Source: Antedon mediterranea
Taxonomy: Eukaryota > Echinodermata > Crinoidea > Comatulida > Antedonidae
Reading direction: 5' to 3'
DNA length: 64,000 bases
NCBI RefSeq assembly: GCF_964355755.1
Contig: NC_092673.1
Span: 28,089,001 to 28,153,000 of the forward strand
Shown: one piece after another, positions 1 to 10,909 of the stretch
How the letters are laid out: every line of letters starts with the position of its first letter
Position numbering within the stretch: the stretch's first letter is position 1
Program-made: the position numbers and the translations under genes
The notes under the pieces: generated by a model
What the model was told of the DNA's origin: nothing
The model's input: the letters and a program-made list of their open reading frames with translations, nothing else
Databases searched by the model: none

Positions 1-182
1 GGGAGAAAATTAAAGTTCTCGATGATTCGTCGGGCCTCATCATACGATGCTATCTGAATTGGCTTTTAGTGGCCAACAGGATACAATGCAAAGACATCAA
101 CAATTGTGTTGTGCGTCCTGCAATAATTTTTATATTTTAAGATTGATGATATTAAATTGATTTATTGAATAATCTCTTTTAG

Positions 183-3100
183 ATGTCAATGAATGTATAA
201 ATAACCCATGTCCAGACTCACGACCATGTAACAACACAATGGGTGGTTATACATGTGGTTGTGATGTTGGCTTTATCTTAGATATGGATGACGTCTGTCA
301 AGGTAAGTGAAGACAATTAAAAATTCAATTTATTTTAAAATATTATAAAATGGAAAATAACAAGTAATTTCATTGAACTAGTAATTTCAGCGTAGAAAAA
401 CTGGCGATTTCAAATGTACGTACGGCAGGACTATAAAACATTGTCGTTTACAGAAACAAATAAATAGACATAATGATTTATGTAGTCAACAAAAATTAGC
501 ACCTACAAACTTGTCACAAAATGAGTCGAAATTTGTTATTGGACTCATTTAAACAAACCCAATTTTGTTAAATTATTCTTTATATTTCTTTATTATCCAA
601 TCAGTAACGAAATATTTTTTTTATATAGGCCTATAAATAATATACCACTAAATAGAGTAAAACATTTCCGATTTAATACTTTATTAAAAGTGTCACTGTC
701 TCATGATCGATTGAAATAGTAAAGTACATTTAAAGACCACTAATACGTTTTTATTTTTGTAATTATTAATTAATACAAACGTTGAGAAACAACTGACAGT
801 AATAAAGTATATATTATTATGTGTTTATAATCTCAAGTAGGGGCTACCCACACTCACAGTGATAACGTTTATTAGTATATTTGTTTATAATTATTATATC
901 TAACAGTACCAACACACTTTTGATTCAAATGGCGATAAAAAGTGGTTAATACCTATTTGCAGTATTGTATAGTATTACAATACTATTTCTGTTTATTCTC
1001 CAAGGGTCTATAAATTTACCTACTTGTGTTAAACCATGGAGGTATGCAATAATTTGGAATGTTCCATTCATTGCAAATCAGTACATTTCTATAAACGGAT
1101 ATTAAATCTATCAAAATAGTATTTTTTAAAGAAAATCGGCCTGTCTTCAACATTATGATACTGTACTCTAGCTGTTCAACCGGTTTTCAGCCATTAAAAA
1201 CAGTTATCGTAGGAGGAGATAGGAAAATGCAAAGCATCCTCGCATTTTTGTGGCGGGTATTTTTCAAGATGGACATCCATTAGACAGTGTATACCACGAT
1301 CGGAAAACACCCCGATTTGGGGCAAATCGTTGAACCTAAATTCGTTTTAATCGTCAATAACTAATTATCTAACTTAATTTAATTAGTAAACAGGGTTACA
1401 TTAGGTGGTTAAAATCAGTACCGAAAGTACGAACCAACTTTATATACCATCGAGTTAAAAATTCTAGAAGTATGGCGCGATTTACCGAATTTTGCCCTTA
1501 CGTAAATTTATATATAGACTAGATGGTACGCTCGCTTCGCTCGCGTACCATCTAGGTCGTGCCCACAGATGGTTCTCGAATACACAGTAATTTCAGCGTT
1601 AAAAAACTGGCGATTTCAAATGTACAATAATGCAGGGCAATAATATATGTCGTTTACAGGAACGATTAAATAGACACACTGTGATTTATGTACTCAACTA
1701 AAATTAGCACACTGGGAATTACTTCCGAAAGAGAATGTTGTCACAAAATGAGACCAATTGTTTAAGTCAAATTTAAACAAACTTAATTTGTGTTTTGTAT
1801 GTAACATTATGGTTGAGAGATGGGAAAGAGGATGGGTGCAAAGAGGAACAATTTTTAAATATATTCTTTATTTTGTAACGAAATATTAATTAACATGTTT
1901 TACAAATAATATACCACTAAACACAGTAAAACATTGCGATGTAATACTTTGTTGAAACTATCACCGTCGTAGTCGATTGAAATAGTACAGTACATGTAAC
2001 GATACACTACGACGTATGTTTATATATAATCTATATATAAATTTACGTAAGGGCAAAATTCGGTAAATCGCGCCTTACTTCTATAATTTTTACTCGATGG
2101 TATATAAAGTTGGTTCGTACTTTCGGTACTGATTTTAACCACCTGATGTAACCCTGTTTACTAATTAAATTAAGTTAGATAATAAGTTATTGACGGTTAA
2201 AACGAATTTAGGTTCCAAGATTTGCCCCAAATAGGGGTGTTTTCCGACCGTGGTATACACTGTATAATGGATGTCCGTCTTGAAAAATACCCGCCACAAA
2301 AATGCGAGGAGGCTTCGCATTTTCCTATCTCCTCCTACGATAATTGTTTTTAATAGCTGAAAACCGGTTGAACAGCTAGAGTACACCATCATAATGTTGA
2401 AGACAGGCCGATTTTCTTTAAAAAATACTATTTTGATAGATTTAATATACGATTATACAAATCTATTGATTTGCGATGAATGGAACATCCCAATCTCTCA
2501 GTCTGCCAGAGTTTGGTTTAACACAAGTACTGTAGGTAAATTTATGAGCCCTTGGTTTAACACATACGGTAGGTAAATATATGGGCCCTTTGAGAATAAA
2601 CTTGCGAGATTGTGGATAGGCTCTACTGTTAGATATATAAACACATTATTATATACAAATAAACTTTATACTGACAGTTCTTTCTCAACGTTTGTATTAA
2701 TTAATAATTACCAAATATAAACGTCGTAGTGGTGTATCGTGACATGGTACTTTAATATTTCAATCGATTATGACAGTGACAGTTTTAACTAAACTAAATA
2801 AAGAATGTTCTCTAATATAATTAGGAATCTCTTGCCATACACGGGGAAAATAAGTGTACAATGAATATTTAAAAGAAATAAATAAATAAATAAAATAAAA
2901 AAAGTATTAAATCGCAAATGTTTTACTGTATTTAGAGGTATATTATTTATAGGCCTATAAAACATGAAAAAAATATTTCGTTACTGAGTGGATAAAGAAT
3001 ATATTTAAAAATTGTTCCTCTTTGTACCTATCCGCTTTCCCATCCCTCAACCCTAATGTTACATACAAAACACAAATTGGGTTTCTTTAAATGAGTCCAA

Positions 3101-4941
3101 ATCAAAAACTTGGACTCATTTTGTGATAAGTTTCTCCTTCGGAAGTAATTCCCAGGGTGCTAATTTTAGTTGACTACATAAATCATCGTGTCTATTTATT
3201 TGTTTCTGTAAACGACAATGTATAGGCCTATAGTCCTGCGGTACGTACATTTGAAATCGCCAGTTTTGTTACGCTGAAATTACTGTGTATTCGAGAACCA
3301 TCTGTGGGCACGACCTAGATGGTACGCGAGCGAAGCGAGCGTACCATCTAGTGTTAAACAATTTGTGAAAACCACCTCTATTCGGGGCAAATCATAAATT
3401 CGATTTAATCGGTAATAAATATTAAATTACGGCGACTGAAAACGCTAGCTCATTATCCGTTTAAAAAAAATTATATCCAACCTCTGCAGCACAGATTGAA
3501 AAAAAAAATGGATCGAATTTCTGTTATGAGTATACAGTACTTTCCTTTACGACGCCTGAGGGAATAGACACTTGTGGAACAACACAGAGATTGGAATGTT
3601 CCATTCATCGCAAATCAATACATTTGTATAAGCGTATATTAAATCTATCAAAATAGTATTTTTTAAAGAAAATCGGCCTGTCTTCAACATTATGATACTG
3701 TACTCGAGCTGTTCAACCGGTTTTCAGCTATTAAAAACAATTATCGTAGGAGGAGATAGGAAAATGCGAAGCCTCCTCGCATTTTTGTGGCGGGTACAGT
3801 ATTAAGATGGACATCCATTAGACAGTGTATACCACGATCGGAAAACACCCATATCTGGGGCAAATCGTTGAACCTAAATTCGTTTTAATCGTCAATAACT
3901 AATTATCTAACTTAATTTAATTAGTAAACAGGGTTACATCAGGTGGTTAAAATCAGTACCGAAAGTACGAACCAACTTTACATACCATCGAGTAAAAATT
4001 CTAAAAGTAAGGCGCGATTTACAGAATTTTGCCCTTACGTAAATTTATATATAGATAACACGTTTACAGGGTAGATTATGATGTATTTTTACTTATTATT
4101 GTTATATTTTGTACAATTATAATTGTTTTTCAGATATTAATGAATGTATGGTCGATGGCCTGTGTCCAGGGGTCACCACATGCCAGAACACGATGGGCAG
4201 TTACATCTGCTTATGTGAAACAGCGGGTTATATGATGAGCGTAGAAGGAGGAGAATGTGCCGGTAAGATACAGTATTTTGTTTTGTTTCGTAGATGCCTT
4301 TATTATACTACAATATTGTTTCAATCATTTAATTTCATGACTCCATCACAATACTAATTTCAATATTACCATATAAAGATTATAACCAAATGAGATATAA
4401 GATACAATATATACCTAGAACATCTGTTTTCATAAAATCATATTTTTAGTCGAAACTTTTTTTTGTTTTGTATCTTAAGTAAGCTAATACGATCTTGTGG
4501 AAAATATCAATTTCTGTGTGAATCTGTTTCTAAAAAGTTGATTGTGATTAAGTATTATTTAAATTCAGTTTCAGTAGTAGTCTCGGTAGTATATAACAAT
4601 TGACATATGATTGGGAGAATTGTGTGTCCTATGTTCATGAACCAGTCATATAGCTAATAGTGAAAGTACTGTTCTATAGCCTACTACTGTACTATAATAG
4701 CATAACGATAAAACACTTTTTTAAGATATTGACGAATGTACCACTATGCCTGAGGTGTGTGGCGTCAACACAGTGTGTAACAATACAGAGGGTAATTACA
4801 CCTGTACATGCGCAGTGGGTTATAGCCTTGTAGATGACGTTTGCTCAGGTAAGTTCCTGACATATCAAATTGTTAGAGTACAAGTTTTTTATAAACCTAA
4901 TTACCTCCGCCAAGGAGGTTATGTTTTCACCCCTGTATGTT

Positions 4942-4977
<36 letters not shown>

Positions 4978-6300
4978 TGTGTTTGTGTGTTTGTGTGTGT
5001 GTCTGTGAACAGCCGGGAGGCCACCGTTTTTATCCGATTCTCACCAAATTTGGCAACAATGATCTATGCCCCAAAAGCTCGGACAAGTTCGAATTTGAGG
5101 GGAAAAGGTCATAGGTCAAGGTCACAACTAACAAAAAAATATTTTACTGCCTAGAGACCACAGTTTTTATCCGATTCTCACCAAACTTAGCCACAATGAT
5201 CAATGACACATCATATAATTGTGGTTAAATTTTGAAGATCAAGGTCCACAAAAAACAAAACAAAAAGAAATAAAAAAATAATAAAAAAAAAAACCTCAGT
5301 GGGACTTGAACCAGCGATCTCAACTGTGAGAGGCTGGATACATAACCATTACACCACACTGTCATCCACAACTTTGTAGTGTGCAGTTAACATATTTACA
5401 ATTAGAACTAATAAAAATAAAAAAAAATATTCAGGGGCCATTTTATGTAGGAGAATTTTACAGTAGGCGGAGGTTTGTACTCTCGGAGTACTTTCTAGTT
5501 ATTAATATAATAATAATATTTTCTAGTTATTAATATAATAATAATATTTTGTTTACAGTTAGCTTTCATGTTTCTATGTATAACAGACCATAGCCTATAA
5601 CTGTGCATGTCTCTGATTTAGATAATGACGAATGCACTGATCCTGATATATGTGGCACTAACGAAGTGTGTGTAAACACAGATGGGGCCTACAGCTGTGA
5701 TTGTGTATCTGGATATGTACCAGTAAATAATATATGTTCAGGTATGTACAGCTGTTTTTTATTCAAATTTTTATTTTGTCCTAATTCCTAGTGATTACAT
5801 AAACTTCTCTTCGTGCATTATTACAATAATAAATAATGTAACCACTTTTACATAATTAATTTCCAAGCATTACTGTGCATTTGTCTTTTTTTAAGATATT
5901 GACGAATGTACCACTGAGCCTGATGTGTGTGGCGTCAACACAGTGTGTAACAATACAGAGGGTAATTACACCTGTACATGCGCAGTTGGTTATAGCCTTG
6001 TAGATGACGTTTGCTCAGGTAAGTTATAATGCAAGTAAAACTAAAATGTTACCAATATAGATAAAATCACTTTGCTTTATCTGATTAGAAATGGGAAACT
6101 CTTGTCTAGCAGGAGTGACCAATCCTATAAGTATGTTTCTATGTTTAAAAGTTAGCCTATAACATATTTCTATTTGATAGATAATGACGAATGTACAGAC
6201 TCTGATATATGTGGCACTAACGGAGTGTGTGTCAACACCGACGGCGGTTACAGCTGTGATTGTGTAACGGGATATGTACCCGTAAACACTCAATGTTCAG
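183..6300 (+). CDS. Gene 1 EGF block: six calcium-binding EGF exons
   Basis: Each of the exons 183-302, 4134-4262, 4726-4848, 5622-5741, 5896-6018 and 6181-6300 encodes one module of about 40 residues. Each starts D-[VIN]-[ND]-E-C and carries six cysteines with a C-x-N-T-x-G-x-Y-x-C core, the calcium-binding EGF signature. All introns are phase 1, the usual symmetric arrangement that lets EGF exons be duplicated or shuffled. Exon 4726-4848 and exon 5896-6018 differ at only about four positions in 123. Each is followed by a D-N-D-E-C exon (5622-5741, 6181-6300), so a two-exon unit was duplicated recently. The first visible exon is preceded by intron sequence, so more EGF modules probably lie upstream. 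Confidence 0.88.
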
Positions 6301-9300
6301 GTATGTATTACCTTTTTTACGTACACTCCAGACATGTGACATTTTAATAAGTTTAAAGTTCATAATTAGGAATTTGTATGATTTATTTCTTTTTTATTTT
6401 TAAATGCACCTTGAGCACTCTGGAGTGGTATGTGCGCTATAAAAATCTTATTATTATTATTATTATTAATATGTTTTAAAAATTATAATTGCGGTAATTT
6501 CACAAACTATTTGTTCAGCTCCCAATTTTATTTTATTCATTTCGAAAATATTTTACGAGGGTGGTCCAACCAGCCGAATCATATTATTAGTGACCCTCAA
6601 TATTTTTTCATTGAATCCTAATGCAAAAAGAACAAACTTTTACTGTCTATGACGATTACCAAGCTTTTGATTTCTCTTAATACAATTTGTTGTTTTATTT
6701 GTTTAGTAAATGTACATAATTATGTTGATTTTGGTTGAAATGATTTCCATTCCATAAGTGGACCAATACAATTACTTGAATCTTGAATATCTTGAAATAA
6801 ATGTTGAAACAAATGTTGAATTAAATGTTAGATAACATCATATTGTCTTGCATATAGTTGCTTTATCCTACCGTGGTGAAATTCTTGCCGTTACATTGAA
6901 TGGATCTGAAGTAGAGTTTACACCAGATCTTGAAGATCCTACATCAGCATTGTATATAGAGTATTCCAATACTTTTACTACAATTGTAAGTATGCATACT
7001 TTAGAGGGATACTCTATTCAAGAAATAGAAAACTATATTACACATATATTCACAATTACATTTACAATAATTAATAGTATACCAAAGGAAGCGAGTGCTT
7101 GTCAGTTTGGTAACCATTATTTAAATGCATTTAAATGTATGGTACATACAACATTCAACAAAAAAGACATTGGTCGCCCACGACCGGTCAGCACCTCCGG
7201 TGGGACATTCCCCTGTGGCGATACGAGGAATTTATATGGGATATTTCAATGACTATCCCAAAAAACAAATGTTTCTAAATAGTCTCTAATATTTAACAAT
7301 ACATACAAGAAATGCCATGTGGTATAAGACTAAAGATGCATGAACCATTGAATATGTGAATCTCTAAAGAAATGTATAACAATGTAATTAATACTTATAA
7401 TTAATTTAACAAGGCATTTTAACTTTTTATGTTTATGCTCATGTTTTCATTGTTGTGTTTTGTCATTTTGATGTAGTTCTGTATGTACATTCTTCTCAAT
7501 TTTAAACGGAATTGAATTAAATTTCAGTTTACCACTATTAATGATACTGCTAAGAATCGTTTACATTGATGTTGTATAACAACAATAATATCAATAACAT
7601 AACAGTAAATATTTGAAACATTGTAAAAAACATATACATTGGTATTCGTTCTAGATCGACTACTTCTACCAACAACTTCTTGGGGATACGTTTTTCGGAA
7701 GTTCGATACTTGGGTACAAGAATGGTAGTATAATTGTTGTATACCAGTTAGATTTCTTTGATATTACTCAGCATGAGGCAGACGAACTTCTGACAATGCT
7801 GTTGAACAGTACAGTTGACAGTGTTCTTTTGACACCTGATGGATTCAGTATAGGAGTAGATATGAACTATGAAGCTGTTGTGTATAGTAAGTACTGATAG
7901 TTTTGGAAGCGCAACGGCTATGAGCGCCCACTGGCTAAACCCAGGGGCCCCAGAGCTTATGGGGGCCCTCTGAGCAGTGCCTAGAGGAAAAAAATAAGCG
8001 TTAAAATATTTAAAATGTTTTACCATTGTACAATTGATAGAAATTTATAAATGTTAGAGGTAATTGTACAGTTAGGTAAGATAGTAAAGATGGGATGTTC
8101 TTAAGTGAAAATGTGAGTCTTTAGGCTATTTATTCGAAACTGTTCTTTTTATCTTTGGAATGGACAAAAGTTATGTAAATATTATTTGCTTTGGTTATTT
8201 TGAAAATTTAAAAATCGTTTATTTAAAACAAAGTTAAGATTATTGTTTTAAAAGTAAGTTTGAATCAGTAGAACTACTATTCTGTATTTTTATTTATTTT
8301 TTATCACAGACCTTCCAATTGACTGTACAAGTTCAAGCTGCAACGAAAATGGAAACTGCTCTGTTAGTACATTAGAAGAAATTGTATGCAGGTTTGTGTT
8401 GTACTGCTTTATTTGACATGCAATTTTAACTTTATTTCAAAAATGCATGTAATGTTTTTAAATAATTTATATTTAACATTTTGTAAGTACTGCAGTTTCT
8501 TTATGGAGAGCCAATCGACTGTTGTTTAAGGTGATCCTGCCACATTGACTTACTCCTTACCTTCAGGACCCTGTTCTCTTTTATTGTTTATACGGCCTAT
8601 TTGTTGATGACGATATAAATGATAGGATAGTAAATTACTCCAATATATACTCCTGAAAACAATCTATTGTTTCAATTATGAGTGACATAACAGATTATTC
8701 ACATAAATATTGTTATTTATTTAGTTGTTTTGATGGATTTAATGGTGATGCATGTGAAAATTGTGACAACTCCTACTGTAACAATCGCGGAAATTGTTCA
8801 GTTGTTGAAGGTACAAGAGAATGCCTGTAAGTATCTTCATTGAAAAATGAAACGTTACTGGATTTACTTAAAGATCTTAAGATTTGTGTGAACCCAGGAC
8901 CCAGTGATAAGTAATGTTTCATAGTCGTCATCAATTGACGAAATAGTGCAATTTAATTATTCAACAATTCTTAAGTAAAAATTTGAAAAAAATGTCTTTT
9001 AAATACAGGTGTATGGAAAATTATAGCGGAGATCAATGTGAAAAAGAGAGTAAGTGAATTTTATTTTTTGACTACCCAGAAACCCAGATCCCATTTTTAT
9101 GTTTATACCACAAAATATGAATCTATCAATGATTACTTATACTTGATAACGTATAACGGAACGTATTTGTAGACTGGTATCAGAGGAGAAGTAGAAGATG
9201 TCTTTCATCTTATTTCTAACTGTCCATTATAATCATAAAAGAAACCTTTTCATTCTAAATTATTTTTCAAATTTGTTCTAATTTGTTTTATTATTTAAAT

Positions 9301-10909
9301 CTAGAAAACCAAATACGATTAAGTTATCAACAAATTTTATTGTATGTGCTGTTAAGAAACGAAAACGTTATTTGGCACACTAAGAAATGTTAATGTTTTA
9401 AGGCCACGGGTCTATATACGGAATGAAGCCGCTGAGGAGAGTTGAACTTTTTTAATGATTTTTTTTCTTCATTTTATTTTCATAGCGGAGCAACTGCCGG
9501 TAGCCGTTATCGTCATCGTCGTCATAGTTTTCTTCCTTCTCCTCGTCCTTTCCTTACTCACCTGTTTTGTTTTCATCATTCGTAAACGAAGACAAGAGAT
9601 ATTCAAACACCATGTCAAAGGTCGCTTTGTTTCAAATCCGGCAGCCGGTCTACGTTTACCCGAAAGAGATGATGACAGACTCTCGATATCTTCTTACGCC
9701 GAGGGTTATAGAAGTGATACAGATAGAATGGCTCATCTAGCAAATGTTATCAGGAATTCGACGTATTTTAATGTAAGTTTTGAGATACAGTAGAATAGAG
9801 CCCCCATTAAGTGAACTTGGACACCAAAGTATCTATCAATAGTGGTGTGCCCTCACTGAATGAGGATTGCCCATAGTTTTTGTCCCTCGGTCCTTTATGG
9901 GGAAATTGTCCTCTTAATATTTTCATTTATTTATTTGACACCAGCATTCAATGCGTAACCCTTACATGGGTTGTCCATCCAGTTTGTTTTAACATGTGAT
10001 TTCAAACTAATGAAGTAGGCCTATTAGCAAGATTATAACTATTATTTTGTCTATTTATATTGAAGACTTCGAATAAACCCAATCGGCCAAAAAAATATGA
10101 TTCTGTCTCATCTGACCAATTCATGCGGCCATATGTTGTAACAGGGAATGAAGCCAGCTCTTATGAGGTAGGCCTAGGTTCTTTTTTAACAATCCATTTT
10201 AATATTGAATTGTATAATAGGAAACCTTTGAGTATTCATTATCTTTCATCAATCGTACAGCAATACGTTTTCAGTCTGTTACAGTGAGTCATCATTATCA
10301 CCATCATAATCACCATCATTGGTTACCCCTCCTCAATCATCATTTTCCATTTCTCTTGTCTGTAGCTATCGAACAGTTCGCAGTAATCAGATATCTCTTG
10401 ATGTTATCTCTCCACGTTCTTTTCATTTTTCTCATTACTGTCGAGTAGAAAAGTTGGTTCCAATTAGGACGCAGCACAAGGATTTAAGCACAACGCAAGT
10501 AATTGAACCAATCACAAGCGATGGATTATTCGGCTGTCGTTGGTCAACTCGCTTGCGTTGCGTCGTCCTAGCTGCAACCAAGCTTAAATAGTGGTTACTA
10601 TGCATGACACAGCGATTTTGAAACCGTATATTACGATGCAAGCCCAACATAAGTAATTTGACCAATCATAAGCGATGGACTATTCTAACTGTCGGTCGTC
10701 ATTGGTCAACTCGCTTGCTGTACGTCCTAGCAGGAACCAAGCTTAATATGACGATGCAAGGTTTCTCTTTCATAACTTAACTGTGTTTTCTCATATGAAT
10801 ATAATAATGTTTTTGTGATTTTCAGGAGTATGCCTCAGATACAAGCAGTGACGATTACCGACAACAACGTGGTAGATTTTCCCAGAACAATCGTAATGGT
10901 TACTTTTAG
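183..10909 (+). CDS. Gene 1: 3' part of an EGF-SEA-EGF-transmembrane protein (mucin-like family), 14 exons
   Basis: Exons read from splice sites and frame: 183-302, 4134-4262, 4726-4848, 5622-5741, 5896-6018, 6181-6300, 6858-6985, 7655-7886, 8310-8391, 8725-8826, 9009-9049, 9486-9772, 10066-10167, 10826-10909. They join without a stop into about 596 residues and end at TAG 10907-10909. Every junction is GT-AG with matching phase. The order is six calcium-binding EGF modules, a SEA domain split over two exons, EGF-like modules, one transmembrane helix and a cytoplasmic tail of roughly 125 residues. The 5' end lies outside the window, so upstream domains are unknown. The layout matches the C-terminal half of membrane mucins and EGF/SEA receptors. 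By comparison with gene 2, the missing N-terminal part may carry NIDO/AMOP/VWD or mucin repeats, which is inference. Likely role: single-pass cell-surface glycoprotein. Confidence 0.85.
381..1518 (-). mobile_element. Helitron-like non-autonomous element, copy 1, lacking its 3' hairpin
   Basis: Read on the minus strand, this starts TCTATATATAAATTTACG at 1518 and continues with the shared family sequence (GGGCAAAATTCGGTAAATCGCG, then GAGGAGATAGG-like words) to about 381. There it stops before the terminal palindrome present in copies 2, 3 and 4. Its 5' end directly abuts the CTAG end of copy 3, a head-to-tail contact. It encodes no protein that I can see. Confidence 0.6.
1519..4055 (-). mobile_element. 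Helitron-like element, copy 3, interrupted by copy 2
   Basis: On the minus strand this element runs from TCTATATATAAATTTACG (ending 4055) to a palindrome CTAGATGGTACGC...GCGTACCATCTAG at 1519-1555. The host base before the 5' end is A and the base after CTAG is T. TC at the start, hairpin plus CTAG (fits CTRR) at the end, and an A/T target are the Helitron hallmarks. About 1.2 kb remain after removing the 1,322-bp copy 2. The interior is AT-rich and non-coding. Confidence 0.6.
2030..3351 (+). mobile_element. Helitron-like element, copy 2, complete, nested in copy 3
   Basis: This runs from TCTATATATAAATTTACG at 2030 to the hairpin and CTAG at 3351. It is flanked by A at 2029 and T at 3352, so it sits exactly between A and T. 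Flanks 1995-2029 and 3352 onward reconstitute the interior of copy 3 as judged from copy 4 near 55440-55480. No replicase/helicase coding is present, so it is a non-autonomous member. Confidence 0.62.
4893..5505. repeat. Composite dispersed repeat with tRNA-like segment and (GT)n tract
   Basis: This begins near CCTCCGCCAAGGAGGTTATG and ends near GGCGGAGGTTTGTACTC, giving a short inverted match CCTCCGCC/GGCGGAGG at the two ends. Inside are a GT microsatellite (about 4947-5002), two copies of a TTTTTATCCGATTCTCACCA segment (about 5029 and 5165), and a tRNA-like stretch. A 31-bp AT-rich direct duplication follows at about 5496-5557. It occupies the gene 1 intron 4849-5621 and looks like a MITE/SINE-type insertion. 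Confidence 0.55.
5294..5366 (-). repeat. tRNA-Glu-like (CTC) pseudo-tRNA inside the composite repeat
   Basis: On the minus strand there is an A-box-like TGGTGTAATGGTTA, an anticodon-region CCTCTCAC resembling tRNA-Glu(CTC), and a B-box-like GGTTCAAGTCC with the usual spacing. The acceptor and T stems pair poorly, so a working tRNA is unlikely. It is best read as the Pol III promoter head of a tRNA-derived SINE or a captured tRNA pseudogene. Confidence 0.5.
6395..6475 (+). repeat. Probable 3' tail of a LINE/SINE with (TTA)n
   Basis: The words GCACCTTGAGCACTCTGGAG and GTGCGCTATAAAAATC followed by (TTA)n match the style of 3' ends of marine-invertebrate LINE/SINE elements. It lies in the gene 1 intron 6301-6857; no protein is encoded. 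Confidence 0.4.
6858..7886 (+). CDS. Gene 1 SEA domain, exons 6858-6985 and 7655-7886
   Basis: The first exon (phase 1 in, phase 0 out) gives the opening strand, read as GEILAVTLNGSEVEF and following residues. The second (phase 0 in, phase 1 out) begins IDYFYQQLLGD and contains YKNGSIIVVYQLDF, then a helix and closing strand. This is the usual SEA fold order. The motif G-S-I-I-V-V at 7724-7741 fits the G-S-[VI]-V-V autoproteolysis site of SEA mucins such as MUC1, where the chain breaks between Gly and Ser but the halves stay bound. Cleavage here is inferred from the motif. It lies between the EGF block and the membrane-proximal EGF modules, the normal place for a SEA domain in a shed surface protein. 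Confidence 0.82.
6986..7654 (+). other. Gene 1 intron within SEA, no recognised content
   Basis: Phase-0 intron splitting the SEA domain. It is AT-rich with a short GC-rich patch near 7160-7230 that I could not assign. Other gene 1 introns longer than 300 bases (7887-8309, 8392-8724, 9050-9485) likewise show nothing I can name. Confidence 0.5.
8310..9049 (+). CDS. Gene 1 membrane-proximal EGF-like modules, exons 8310-8391, 8725-8826, 9009-9049
   Basis: Three short exons with phase-2 internal introns encode two compact EGF-like modules without calcium-binding motifs. The reading is C-T-S-S-S-C-N-E-N-G-N-C, then C-F-D-G-F-N-G-D-A-C as the end of the first, then C-D-N-S-Y-C-N-N-R-G-N-C and C-M-E-N-Y-S-G-D-Q-C as the end of the second. 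Introns fall just before the last cysteine-rich loop of each module, unlike the one-exon EGFs upstream, so these have a separate origin. They connect the SEA domain to the transmembrane segment, a position also occupied by EGF modules in MUC3, MUC12, MUC13 and MUC17. Confidence 0.8.
9486..10909 (+). CDS. Gene 1 transmembrane helix and cytoplasmic tail, exons 9486-9772, 10066-10167, 10826-10909
   Basis: A run of about 28 hydrophobic residues (9497-9580, PVAVIVIVVIVFFLLL followed by more Leu/Val/Phe/Ile) is followed at once by the basic stop-transfer RKRR (9581-9592). This defines a type-I single-pass topology. The tail then has a basic stretch, serine-rich RLSISSYAEGY, NSTYFNTSN across the 9772/10066 junction, KKYDSVSSD, SSYEEYASD across the 10167/10826 junction, and ends NGYF at TAG. 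Several tyrosines sit in acidic or serine contexts that could be phosphorylated, which is inference. No ITAM, kinase or other domain is seen. Confidence 0.85.
10451..10745. repeat. Two tandem copies of a short MITE-like repeat
   Basis: Two related units, about 10451-10587 and 10631-10745, each contain AAGCGATGGA, then TTGGTCAACTCGCTTGC, and end CGTCCTAGC...AACCAAGCTTAA. The first opens TTGGTTCCAATTAGGACG, which is roughly the inverse of its end, so it has terminal inverted repeats. They lie in the last intron of gene 1 (10168-10825). Confidence 0.5.

Noticed and set aside
2165-2576. Short open frames on both strands inside the intronic repeats
   Set aside because: They recur in every Helitron-like copy with different breaks and have no protein-family features.
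4870-5154. Cys/Val-rich open frame over the GT tract
   Set aside because: It is translation of a (GT)n microsatellite within an intronic repeat.
5294-5366. Functional tRNA-Glu gene
   Set aside because: Acceptor and T stems pair poorly and the segment is embedded in a dispersed repeat.
6848-7252. 134-codon open frame running through the first SEA exon into the intron
   Set aside because: Only 6858-6985 is coding. A strong GTAAGT donor follows and the domain continues at 7655.
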